Source: a virus
Virus record (IMG/VR): IMGVR_UViG_3300041411_000090
Span: 1 to 47,000 of that record
Reading direction: 5' to 3' (one strand)
Length of the DNA: 47,000 nt
Below, one piece after another: positions 14,938 to 21,588 of this stretch. Each line of letters begins with the position of its first letter. Position 1 is the first letter of the stretch. Made by a program: the position numbers and the translations under genes. The notes below the pieces were generated by a model, which saw only the letters and a program-made list of their open reading frames with translations, made no database searches and was not told where the DNA came from.

Positions 14938-16416
14938 ATGCAAGAGCTTCAGTGGTGCATGAGTCAGGGCTACACGAATCAACAGGCGGCTGATCATCTT
15001 GGGGTTAATGAGCGGACTGTGCGTAGGTGGAAGGCACGCATGGCTGGCGAGCCAGCACAGGAAGCGGCCAATCAAGAGCAGGCAGACACCTACGTCATTA
15101 CGTCAGCAGTCAATGCTACAAAGGCTCACAACGGCTTTCTTGCATCGCTGCACACCTACTGCCAGGCTAACAACGCAAAGCTGATCGTTCTGCCTATGCG
15201 ATATCGCAACCCTACGCGCAAGGAAGAGACTCCGGACGACTGGTGGGATGCTCGACTGACTCCACATATCGTCAATCAGCGCACCAAGCTATGCCGCGAC
15301 GTTGTTCTGCTGGCTGATATCAAAGTTCAGCCAACTGCAATCAACCCGCTGCAAGGCTGGCTGACAGTCTCTGGTACTGACTCTGCAATCCTGGCTCACA
15401 CGAAGGTCGCGCTCCAATCCGTGCCTACGATGGTTGGCGATGACGCTAAGCTGGTTATGACCACTGGTGCCTGCACTGTTCCTCAGTACTCCGACACAAA
15501 TGCTGGAAAGAAAGGTGAATTTCACCACACTCTAGGCGCTGTGATTGTAGAAGTGGACCGCAAAGGCACGCACCTACGCCACGTATTGGGCGAGAAAGAC
15601 GGATCGTTCATCGACTTGACGACCAAGTACTCTCGACATGGCGTTGAGGCTGCTCCTGATGCGTCAGTGTTGATCCTTGGTGACCTGCACGCTAGACAGG
15701 TAGACAGTAAGGCTCTAGACGCCACAGAGCGCCTTGCAGTAGCTATCAACCCTAAGTCGGTGTGCCTGCATGATGCGCTTGACTTCTCTTCAGCCTCGCA
15801 CCACTCGGGATATTTCGAGCGATTCAAGCTGCACATCACCAAGCAGAACAGCATTCTGTCTGAGCTGAAGGTAACGGCCAAGATCCTAGACCGCATCTCG
15901 AAGTGGGCGCCTGAGATCGTCATGGTGGGCTCGAACCACAACGAACACTTCACGCAATACCTATCCAAGTACGAGAACGCGCTAGACCTTGAGAATGCGC
16001 TGGTCTATCACGAGACTAAGGCTGCGATGCTGCGTGCTATCCATGAAGGTTCATATCTGGACCCGTTCAAGTACTGGGTTGATAAGCTGGCATCGACTCC
16101 AGAGACTATTCACTGGTTACGTCCAGGGGAATCGTTCTCGCGGCACGGCATTGAGCTAGGTTTTCATGGACATCGTGGCCCGAACGGAGCACGAGGCAGC
16201 ACGAAAGGGTTTAGCAATATCGGCGCCCGCACTGTTACCGGCCACAGCCACTCTCCAGCGATCATCGATGGCGCGTACTGTGTCGGCACAACCAGCAAAC
16301 TCAAGATGGGCTACAACGAGGATTCGCCGTCATCCTGGCACCATACGCATTGTATTGTGTACGCAAACGGGAAAAGGGCGCTTTTGCATTGTGTATCAGG
16401 CAAATTCTTTCGCTGA
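14938..16416 (+). CDS. HTH-metallophosphoesterase fusion protein, 492 aa
   Basis: The first about 35 residues hold an HTH (CMSQGYTNQQAADHLGVNER, then TVRRWK). After a middle domain of about 200 residues comes a calcineurin-like metallophosphoesterase: LGDLHARQ (about 248), HDALDFSS, GSNHNEH (about 331), GFHGHRG and GHSHSPA near the end. These supply the metal-binding Asp/His/Asn residues. The fold cuts phosphodiester bonds (compare Mre11/SbcD). A DNA-binding head on such an enzyme suggests a sequence-directed nuclease or DNA-processing protein (inference). GAGGG spacing favours the second ATG. Confidence 0.88.
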   Translation: MQELQWCMSQGYTNQQAADHLGVNERTVRRWKARMAGEPAQEAANQEQADTYVITSAVNATKAHNGFLASLHTYCQANNAKLIVLPMRYRNPTRKEETPDDWWDARLTPHIVNQRTKLCRDVVLLADIKVQPTAINPLQGWLTVSGTDSAILAHTKVALQSVPTMVGDDAKLVMTTGACTVPQYSDTNAGKKGEFHHTLGAVIVEVDRKGTHLRHVLGEKDGSFIDLTTKYSRHGVEAAPDASVLILGDLHARQVDSKALDATERLAVAINPKSVCLHDALDFSSASHHSGYFERFKLHITKQNSILSELKVTAKILDRISKWAPEIVMVGSNHNEHFTQYLSKYENALDLENALVYHETKAAMLRAIHEGSYLDPFKYWVDKLASTPETIHWLRPGESFSRHGIELGFHGHRGPNGARGSTKGFSNIGARTVTGHSHSPAIIDGAYCVGTTSKLKMGYNEDSPSSWHHTHCIVYANGKRALLHCVSGKFFR

Positions 16417-16422
16417 TAATGC

Positions 16423-16451
16423 TTGACCGCGCTAACCACGCGGTCTAACCT
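16423..16451 (+). promoter_or_regulatory. Possible promoter with internal inverted repeat
   Basis: TTGACC (16423-16428), 17 bp, TAACCT (16446-16451). A perfect 7-bp inverted repeat, GACCGCG (16425-16431) and CGCGGTC (16439-16445), spans the -35 and spacer. It could be an operator-covered promoter or a hairpin that slows transcription out of the preceding gene. Confidence 0.4.
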
Positions 16452-16481
16452 TCACAAACACACACGCAGGAGGGTGGAATC

Positions 16482-16649
16482 ATGTTTTATCTAGGCTTGT
16501 TCCTAATCGTTATAGTGATGGCAGCACTGTTCGTCTTCAGCTCGCTGCTGATCGGCGTCAGGATCACTACCATAATCTGGCTCACTGCTACGTTCGTAAT
16601 GGCGGCGTTTGCTTTCGGGTTTTATCAATTGATGGGTGGGACGTTATGA
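16482..16649 (+). CDS. Small membrane protein with two TM helices, 55 aa
   Basis: Two hydrophobic segments (about residues 3-25 and 30-50) separated by VRITT. A strong AGGAGGG site precedes the ATG, and the stop overlaps the next start. Function unknown; an inner-membrane location is inferred. Confidence 0.78.
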   Translation: MFYLGLFLIVIVMAALFVFSSLLIGVRITTIIWLTATFVMAAFAFGFYQLMGGTL

Positions 16650-16882
16650 TGCGCAAGGATGAGATTCAGGTTATCGGTGTTGCGAACATTTCGGATATTG
16701 CCTACTCGGTTGACTGCGAGAAAAAGGCCATGGCATTGATTCTTGAGATCGATAAGGCGCAGCAAGACGTAGGGTTCACCGAAGACCTGATCGTCACGCT
16801 AATCAGGGCAATGAAGAAAGAATATAAGGGCGACAAGATTGCGCTAGGTCAATTCAAAGACATGATTCAAGGAGTGCTGTAA
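16646..16882 (+). CDS. Hypothetical protein, 78 aa
   Basis: Charged helical protein (KKAMALILEIDKAQQDVGF, LIRAMKKEYKGD). Starts with ATGATG overlapping the upstream stop. Ends TAATG into the next gene. No family recognised. Confidence 0.75.
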   Translation: MMRKDEIQVIGVANISDIAYSVDCEKKAMALILEIDKAQQDVGFTEDLIVTLIRAMKKEYKGDKIALGQFKDMIQGVL

Positions 16883-17100
16883 TGGTCCCGTGCATTATCA
16901 AGTGGCAAGAAGGCAGCCCCGCACAATTCAAACCCGGCCAATTCCTTGTTTTCGAATCCGGCGAGTATGCGCTTGTAGGCAGCAATACGGCTATCACGTC
17001 AACGCAGAAGATCGTCAAGCATACGACGCTGATTGAGGGACATGAGTTGGAGTGGTTGCAGTCGATGGCGGTTGAGCGTTCGTTAGGAGTTAAGGCATGA
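16882..17100 (+). CDS. Hypothetical protein, 72 aa
   Basis: Small, probably beta-rich protein (PAQFKPGQFLVFESGEYALV) with a helical end. TAATG and ATGA overlaps with neighbours. Function unknown. Confidence 0.75.
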   Translation: MVPCIIKWQEGSPAQFKPGQFLVFESGEYALVGSNTAITSTQKIVKHTTLIEGHELEWLQSMAVERSLGVKA

Positions 17101-17303
17101 GCAAGTGGATTAGCTGCAAAGAAAGGATGCCGCACGATCTTGAGTCCTGCATAGTAGTACGTGAAGGACTGTGCCAGCCGTGCAATATGTACTGGGATAG
17201 CATCCGCGATTATTGGCGTCCTGATGGTTACGGATTTGAATCCAAGGAGCTATTCGTAGACATCACTCACTGGCAACCACTACCGGAGCCGCCAAAGAAA
17301 TGA
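17097..17303 (+). CDS. DUF551 protein, 68 aa
   Basis: MSKWISCKERMPHDLESCIV, then DYWRPDGYGF and ITHWQPLPEPPK is the textbook DUF551 layout. Unknown function; common in phages. It is closer to the family pattern than the copy at 3760-3966. Confidence 0.9.
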   Translation: MSKWISCKERMPHDLESCIVVREGLCQPCNMYWDSIRDYWRPDGYGFESKELFVDITHWQPLPEPPKK

Positions 17304-17494
17304 CAACCCTAATCGCAATCTACCTGGCAGTCGGGTTCTTCTCGTACTGGCCGGCTCTTTACAACTGGGATGCGTACGATCATTCAGCCGATGTGCGCTG
17401 GTATCACTTTATCGCAGCATGGGCTCTATGGTGCGTCTGCTGGCCTATTCGTTATGCGCAAGATGTCTGGTATTGGTGGAGGGCTAAGAAGTGA
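17300..17494 (+). CDS. Aromatic-rich membrane protein, 64 aa
   Basis: Begins with a hydrophobic helix (TLIAIYLAVGFFSYWPAL) and has a second Trp-rich hydrophobic stretch (WYHFIAAWALWCVCWPI) followed by a basic end, consistent with two membrane passes. ATGA overlap upstream, GTGA overlap downstream. Confidence 0.78.
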   Translation: MTTLIAIYLAVGFFSYWPALYNWDAYDHSADVRWYHFIAAWALWCVCWPIRYAQDVWYWWRAKK

Positions 17495-17682
17495 GCGATA
17501 AGCCGGTCGCGTATTGGTCGATTAGCCTTGATACTGAATGTCCGTCATGCGGTAAGGGCTTTGACCTTATTGAGGATGATGGATTCCGAGAGTGCGGAAT
17601 CAATCCGCTTGAACGCGCAAACGGATACGAAGCCACATGCCCGCACTGCGAGCATGAATTTCTGGTAGATCTGGAGTTTTAG
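17491..17682 (+). CDS. Zinc-ribbon protein, 63 aa
   Basis: CPSCGKGFDL and CPHCEHEFLVDL form a two-knuckle zinc ribbon around a variable middle. The GTG start overlaps the upstream TGA stop (GTGA). Function unknown; probably nucleic-acid or protein binding. Confidence 0.82.
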   Translation: MSDKPVAYWSISLDTECPSCGKGFDLIEDDGFRECGINPLERANGYEATCPHCEHEFLVDLEF

Positions 17683-17684
17683 CC

Positions 17685-17903
17685 ATGACCACAATCAACG
17701 ACCTAGACCAAATCAACACAATGGCGATGATGACCATGTGCGAGCTTGGGTATGCGCGGTATGAGCGGTTTCGTGCTGGGCTTAAGATGGATGATGAGGC
17801 TTGCGAGAAGCTGCGGCAGTTCGTGCATTCGAATGCTGATCGCGAGCATGAACTGGAATTGCGAATTAAATGTGCGCCGATGTACAAACCTATGGCATAC
17901 TAG
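17685..17903 (+). CDS. Hypothetical protein, 72 aa
   Basis: Helical, Met-rich start (INTMAMMTMCELGYARYERF) and an acidic helical end. It is the last gene of the accessory block. Its final codons contain the candidate promoter of the small RNA that follows. Confidence 0.72.
   Translation: MTTINDLDQINTMAMMTMCELGYARYERFRAGLKMDDEACEKLRQFVHSNADREHELELRIKCAPMYKPMAY
17893..17901 (+). promoter_or_regulatory. Extended -10 before small RNA 1
   Basis: TGG-CATACT inside the end of the preceding gene. A start about 6 nt downstream would begin the transcript almost exactly at the first stem of the RNA. Confidence 0.4.
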
Positions 17904-17905
17904 CC

Positions 17906-17977
17906 GCAAGCGATATCCCCCTCCGTCGCTTGCTGCACCTTTATACGCACCGTGAACCGTCCGGTGCGTATTTTTTT
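17906..17977 (+). ncRNA. Candidate small RNA 1 with C-rich anti-SD loop
   Basis: A perfect 8-bp stem, GCAAGCGA/TCGCTTGC (17906-17913, 17926-17933), displays a 12-nt loop containing CCCCCTCC. A short linker follows, then a strong terminator hairpin. The loop is complementary to GGAGGGG, the ribosome site used by the genes at 10273, 12353 and 12926. The layout (promoter, C-rich loop, terminator) resembles bacterial sRNAs that cover ribosome sites. Everything beyond the sequence and base pairing is inference. Confidence 0.45.
17943..17977 (+). terminator. Strong intrinsic terminator
   Basis: 10-bp perfect stem ATACGCACCG/CGGTGCGTAT with 9-nt loop and seven T. It ends the long accessory block and the candidate small RNA. 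Confidence 0.9.
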
Positions 17978-18035
17978 GCCTATTAAATGGCAGTTTTCGC
18001 GCAAATCAGCCAGAATATTAGCTTTTTAGGGCTTG

Positions 18036-18044
18036 TGGTATCAT
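18036..18044 (+). promoter_or_regulatory. Extended -10 before small RNA 2
   Basis: TGG-TATCAT within TTGTGGTATCAT, nearly identical to the early rightward promoter at 5714-5722. No open frame of reasonable length follows, only a noncoding stretch ended by a terminator. Confidence 0.45.
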
Positions 18045-18050
18045 TCTCGC

Positions 18051-18179
18051 TCCTGTCGCAGTACTCAGGAAACCCCGGCGAGATAGAGTACGGATTGACT
18101 CGGCGTAGGGTGAGACGCAGGTGATGTAGCTCTTGAAGCACTGATGTACTAGCCCAGCCTTAAAGAAGCTGGGCTTTTT
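18051..18179 (+). ncRNA. Candidate small RNA 2, about 130 nt
   Basis: Between an extended -10 and a strong terminator there is no convincing reading frame. The segment contains GTACTC/GAGTAC (18061-18066, 18086-18091), and TGATGTA twice around 18122 and 18142. It could be a regulatory RNA, the packaging recognition region ahead of the terminase genes, or both. The sequence alone cannot decide. Confidence 0.35.
18151..18179 (+). terminator. Intrinsic terminator before the holin gene
   Basis: AGCCCAGC/GCTGGGCT 8-bp stem, 9-nt loop, then TTTTT. Confidence 0.85.
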
Positions 18180-18228
18180 ATTGCCCGCCAAAAAGTGATA
18201 GCCACTAGCCACCGAACCGAAAATGATA

Positions 18229-18243
18229 CCATTGGTCCAATGG
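18229..18243. promoter_or_regulatory. Inverted repeat upstream of the holin gene
   Basis: CCATTGG-T-CCAATGG, a perfect 7-bp inverted repeat with a 1-bp centre, 25 bp before the holin start. It looks like an operator; no function is assigned. With the two candidate RNAs it accounts for the gene-free stretch 17904-18268. Confidence 0.45.
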
Positions 18244-18268
18244 ATACATTCCTTAAACCTAGACTCCC

Positions 18269-18589
18269 ATGAAGCCAAATAAAATGCCCGACTCCCCAAA
18301 CGGATTGTTTACGCTGCTATCCAACCTTCCGGGGCCACTCCAAGCATTTGGGGCGGCTATCATCACTGCGGTTTTGCGCGTTTACTACGACAAATCAGAG
18401 ACGAGTTGGCAGCGTGTAGGCCTTGAGGGTGCGTTGTGTGCGTGCCTGGCTACTGGGCTGTCGATGGTCAGCGCTTACTTCGGCCTCCCCGAAAACTCCG
18501 GCGTGTTCATCGGCACATTCGTCGGCTTCATCGGCGTGATTAAGTTCCGCGAGTACATGGGCAGGCTGCTGGATAAGAAGTCGAGCTGA
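18269..18589 (+). CDS. Lambda-type holin (phage_holin_3 family), 106 aa
   Basis: Three hydrophobic segments (about 25-45, 55-75, 80-95) with the family pattern SNLPGPLQAFGAAIITAVLR, VGLEGALCACLATGL, LPENSGVFIGTFVGFIGV and a charged C-terminus. It forms lesions in the inner membrane to time lysis. The N-terminus MKPNKMPDSPN offers two starts, Met1 and Met6, differing by two Lys, like the dual-start holin/antiholin of lambda S. It lies next to the terminase, not the endolysin. Confidence 0.88.
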   Translation: MKPNKMPDSPNGLFTLLSNLPGPLQAFGAAIITAVLRVYYDKSETSWQRVGLEGALCACLATGLSMVSAYFGLPENSGVFIGTFVGFIGVIKFREYMGRLLDKKSS

Positions 18590-18595
18590 TATACT
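18587..18595 (+). promoter_or_regulatory. Extended -10 before the terminase genes
   Basis: TGA-TATACT overlaps the end of the holin gene, 25 bp before the small terminase start. A member of the TGN extended -10 class. Confidence 0.5.
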
Positions 18596-18619
18596 AGCCT
18601 TCACAATGGAGGCTTTTTA

Positions 18620-19081
18620 ATGGCTAATAGACCAATCGTTCACACAGGGGATAAGACCTCTACAGTCGGGCGCTCAAGAATGTTTGAGACGCCTGATGAT
18701 TTGATGGCTGCGTGCCAAGAGTACCTAGACTGGAACAGCGCTAACCCTCTGATGGAGGAAAAGCCGTTCTGCTTCCAGGGTCAGATCATCATGGCCGAGA
18801 TTCCTAAGCCTCGTGCGCCATCCATCGTTGCCCTCTGCACCCATCTTGGCATTCATCGCCATACCTGGCAGAACTACCGTATCAGTGAAGAGTTCGACCT
18901 TGTTTGTGAAGAGGTTGAAGCCCGTATGCGCACGTACAAGTTCGAGCGCGCAGTTGCCGGCCTGATGAACTCGACGCTCATTGCCCGCGACCTTGGCCTT
19001 GTTGACAAGCAAGAGGTTAAGCACTCCAGCGACGGTACAATGTTGCCTAACCGTATCGAGCTAGTAGCAGGCAAGGAATGA
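18620..19081 (+). CDS. terS: Terminase small subunit (P22 gp3-like)
   Basis: 153 aa. Pattern GRSRMFETPDDLMAACQEYLDW, then ENPL-like SANPLMEEKPF, LGIHRHTWQNYRISEEF, FERAVAGLMNSTLIARDLGL and VDKQ matches the P22 gp3-type DNA-packaging family. It forms a ring that recognises the packaging start and stimulates TerL. The P22-type points to headful packaging. GGAGG precedes the ATG; the stop overlaps TerL. Confidence 0.9.
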   Translation: MANRPIVHTGDKTSTVGRSRMFETPDDLMAACQEYLDWNSANPLMEEKPFCFQGQIIMAEIPKPRAPSIVALCTHLGIHRHTWQNYRISEEFDLVCEEVEARMRTYKFERAVAGLMNSTLIARDLGLVDKQEVKHSSDGTMLPNRIELVAGKE

Positions 19082-20310
19082 GTACGGCGCAAATCCGTCT
19101 TCCTCCTAAGATGCTGGAGGTATTCAGCCATCCTCGCGGAACTGTTCGCTATCGTGGCGCAAGAGGTGGCCGAGGGTCGGGAAAATCCTTTTCATTCGCC
19201 AAGATGGCCGCTATCTGGGGCGTCATCGAGCCTCTGCGAATTCTATGTACTCGCGAACTCCAGGCATCGATCAAAGAGTCATTCCACGCTGAGCTAAAGA
19301 ACGCCATTGCGTCAGAGCCTTGGCTTGAGGCTGCGTATGACGTTGGCGTGGACTATCTGCGAGGGAAGAACGGGACAGAGTTCCTGTTTAAAGGTTTGCG
19401 CCATAACATCGGATCTATTAAGTCTTTGGCACAGATCGATCTATGTATCGTTGAAGAGGCTGAGGACGTCCCTGAGGCTTCGTGGCAAGCCTTAGAGCCA
19501 ACGATACGCGCTCCAGGCTCAGAGATATGGGTTGTCTGGAACCCGCGCCTCGATGGCAGCCCTGTAGACCATCGCTTCGTAAAGAACACGCCTCCGCGAT
19601 CCTGCATCGTGGAAATGAACTATTCCGACAATCCGTGGTTTCCGCTTGAGCTTGAGGAGCAGCGCCTTCACGCGCTCAAGACGATGGATAGCGCAACCTA
19701 TGCGCACATATGGGAGGGCGATTACCTTAGCCGTACTGATGCTCAAGTATTCGCCGGCAAGTCACGCATCGCCGACTTCGATCCTGGTCCTGACTGGGAT
19801 GGACCATACAACGGCCTCGATTTCGGGTTTGCGCAAGATCCTACAGCTGCCGTCAAGTGCTGGATTTATGAAGAACGGCTTTACATCGAGTATGAGGCCG
19901 GACGCATCGGTCTGGAGCTTGACGATACAGCCGCATACGTCAATGAGCGCGTGCCTGGATTCGCTGAGCATGCTGTACGCGCAGATTGTGCGCGTCCTGA
20001 GTCCATCAGCTACTTGAAGCGCCATGGGATGCCTCGCATTGAAGGCGTGACCAAGGGCAAGGGCAGCGTAGAAGACGGCGTAGAGCATATCAAGAGCTAT
20101 CAGGAGGTGGTTATTCACACCCGCTGCGTCAAGGTGCAGGAAGAGTTCAGGAAATACGGGTACAAGGTTGACCGACTTTCTGGCGACATCCTCCCGGTGA
20201 TCGTTGACGACTGGAATCACTACATTGACGCCATCCGTTACGCGCTTGAGCCTGTCATGAAGCTGAAGAACTCGGGCGGCGTTTTTCTCCCTCGGCGCAT
20301 GAGGTCTTGA
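19078..20310 (+). CDS. terL: Terminase large subunit (PBSX type)
   Basis: 410 aa. The ATPase domain has Walker A GGRGSGKS (30-37) and Walker B CIVEEAED (123-130). The RNase H-like nuclease domain begins at GLDFGFAQDP (246-255, D248), with later acidic residues in RADCARPES and DDWNHYIDAIRYAL. It pumps DNA into the prohead and cuts the concatemer. ATGA overlap with TerS. The stop is followed immediately by palindrome copy 4. Confidence 0.97.
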   Translation: MSTAQIRLPPKMLEVFSHPRGTVRYRGARGGRGSGKSFSFAKMAAIWGVIEPLRILCTRELQASIKESFHAELKNAIASEPWLEAAYDVGVDYLRGKNGTEFLFKGLRHNIGSIKSLAQIDLCIVEEAEDVPEASWQALEPTIRAPGSEIWVVWNPRLDGSPVDHRFVKNTPPRSCIVEMNYSDNPWFPLELEEQRLHALKTMDSATYAHIWEGDYLSRTDAQVFAGKSRIADFDPGPDWDGPYNGLDFGFAQDPTAAVKCWIYEERLYIEYEAGRIGLELDDTAAYVNERVPGFAEHAVRADCARPESISYLKRHGMPRIEGVTKGKGSVEDGVEHIKSYQEVVIHTRCVKVQEEFRKYGYKVDRLSGDILPVIVDDWNHYIDAIRYALEPVMKLKNSGGVFLPRRMRS

Positions 20311-20312
20311 TA

Positions 20313-20333
20313 ACTGTTCTCCGGAAAACAGTT
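20313..20333. repeat. 14-bp palindrome, copy 4, extended arms
   Basis: The core GTTCTCCGGAAAAC (20316-20329) is flanked by ACT and AGTT, giving an inverted repeat of about 20 bp (AACTGTTnTCCGGAnAACAGTT). It overlaps the -35 of the promoter for 20389-20688, so a bound protein could control that promoter. Confidence 0.75.
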
Positions 20334-20360
20334 GCCATGAGCTGAATACGCTGCTACATT
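20332..20360 (+). promoter_or_regulatory. Promoter TTGCCA-N17-TACATT
   Basis: -35 TTGCCA (20332-20337), 17 bp, -10 TACATT (20355-20360), ahead of the three accessory genes following TerL. The palindrome touches its -35. Confidence 0.55.
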
Positions 20361-20388
20361 CGGCTCATTCACATAGGAGGCGGTAAAG

Positions 20389-20688
20389 ATGGCGACGGTT
20401 AAAGAACGAGAAGTGGTTAGCGAGATCATGAATCTTGCGTGTGACGTGAACGCGGAAGGTAGCGTATCGGTTAGCGTTGATGTGAATTCTAGCGCTCTCA
20501 CAATGCGGATTTCTCCTGTAGATATCAGTGATGCCCAAGACTGGAAGTGGATTTACTATCCAGAGCGTCCGGCATACTTCGAGAGTGAGGATTTCGGAAG
20601 CGAATATTTCTATGCTACAGCAGCAGAGTTTATTGACGAACTGAAGAAACACCACCCACAATTCGACGCGGACGGGGTTAAGTTATGA
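20389..20688 (+). CDS. Hypothetical protein, 99 aa
   Basis: Acidic protein: helical start (VKEREVVSEIMNLACDV), then alternating beta-like residues (GSVSVSVDVNSSALTM) and an aromatic segment. A strong GGAGG site. ATGA overlap into the next gene. Accessory gene behind its own promoter. Confidence 0.78.
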   Translation: MATVKEREVVSEIMNLACDVNAEGSVSVSVDVNSSALTMRISPVDISDAQDWKWIYYPERPAYFESEDFGSEYFYATAAEFIDELKKHHPQFDADGVKL

Positions 20689-21218
20689 GCATTCCAGCAG
20701 GGGCAACACACGTAGTTGTAGATATTTACAGTTTGCGGGACGAGCAAAAGGCAATGAACAACAAGTATCCGTACCGCAAGAAGGATGGAGATTTGTGGTT
20801 AGCATTCGTTGATGACGAATGGGTTAACGTATTGCTTCCTGATCCTTCTCGCTACCATCGGATCGAGAAGCAGTGGTCAGGCCCGCAAGATGGGTTGCCG
20901 CCAGTAGGTCTGCGCGTTGAAGTTCTATGGTCTAGTATCAAAGAAGAGTATGTGCAGGCACTTATCCTTGCGCATGACGAAGATCGCGCAGTATTCCGGT
21001 TCGTTACGGGTGGCCGCAAAGGCGAATATCAGGCGGACGAGTCGAAGTTCAGTAGCAACAAAATGCTGCCTAACTTCCGGCCGTTGAAAACCGCAGAACA
21101 ACTAGCCGCCGAACAACGCGAAACCGCAATCCGCGAGATCATGGATATTGCCGATGTGGATTGCCGGGTTACTGCGGCTAGATTGGTTGATGCTGGGTTT
21201 AAGCGGGAGGTGGTTTGA
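20685..21218 (+). CDS. Hypothetical accessory protein, 177 aa; paralogue of 9719-10228
   Basis: Shares with 9719-10228 the module PPVGLRVEVLW...QALILAHDEDRAVFRF...NFRPLKTAEQLAAEQ...IADVD...AARLVDAGFKRE. The N-terminal 60 residues are unrelated (GATHVVVDIYSLRDEQ). Same module on different heads suggests domain shuffling among phage accessory genes. Function unknown. Confidence 0.8.
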   Translation: MSIPAGATHVVVDIYSLRDEQKAMNNKYPYRKKDGDLWLAFVDDEWVNVLLPDPSRYHRIEKQWSGPQDGLPPVGLRVEVLWSSIKEEYVQALILAHDEDRAVFRFVTGGRKGEYQADESKFSSNKMLPNFRPLKTAEQLAAEQRETAIREIMDIADVDCRVTAARLVDAGFKREVV

Positions 21219-21487
21219 TGGGTATTTATCTGGATACGAACAGCGCGTTTTATGATTGGTGCGAAGCTAACGGCTACGACGAAGACACCGAATACGATAG
21301 AGAGGAAGAGGTGCATAAGCGTGGCGCTCATGTAACTTGGTACATTCGAAAGGAGGCTGATGATACATACGCTCAAGTCTTTGCTTATCAGGATTACGAT
21401 AATGGCCGTGATCAGATCGAAATCGAGATAGAAGGACTTAAGCGGGTAGAGAAACAGGTGACGACAACAACCGTCGTTTACGAGTAA
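21218..21487 (+). CDS. Acidic accessory protein, 89 aa (twin of 22561-22833)
   Basis: Pattern YLDTNSAFYDWCEANGYDED, EEEVHKRGAH, DDTYAQVF, and the end EGLKRVEKQVTTTTVVYE. About 60% of residues match the gene at 22561. Start at ATG overlapping the upstream TGA (TGATG). The two twins lie on either side of the inverted MuF gene in the same orientation. Function unknown; very acidic, so possibly a DNA mimic (speculative). Confidence 0.82.
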   Translation: MGIYLDTNSAFYDWCEANGYDEDTEYDREEEVHKRGAHVTWYIRKEADDTYAQVFAYQDYDNGRDQIEIEIEGLKRVEKQVTTTTVVYE

Positions 21488-21492
21488 AACAA

Positions 21493-21515
21493 AAGGCCCT
21501 CTAAACAAGGGCCTT
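21493..21515. terminator. Bidirectional terminator
   Basis: AAGGCCCT/AGGGCCTT 8-bp stem with 7-nt loop between convergent genes. The minus-strand side is followed by a T-rich tract, the plus side only weakly. Confidence 0.65.
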
Positions 21516-21525
21516 GACTTTATCT

Positions 21526-21587
21526 AAAACACCATTTCCCATCTGTCCACGATCCATAAACCGTGGACATTTGAGATTTGGTGTTTT
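21526..21587. repeat. 62-bp nested inverted repeat next to the MuF stop
   Basis: Outer arms AAAACACCA (21526-21534) and TGGTGTTTT (21579-21587); inner arms TGTCCACG (21544-21551) and CGTGGACA (21562-21569); 9-nt internal loops and a 10-nt apex. It starts 1 bp after the MuF stop codon. In the minus transcript it forms a long hairpin ending in TTTT: a second terminator, an mRNA-stabilising 3' structure, or a remnant of an insertion. Confidence 0.7.
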
Positions 21588-21588
21588 C

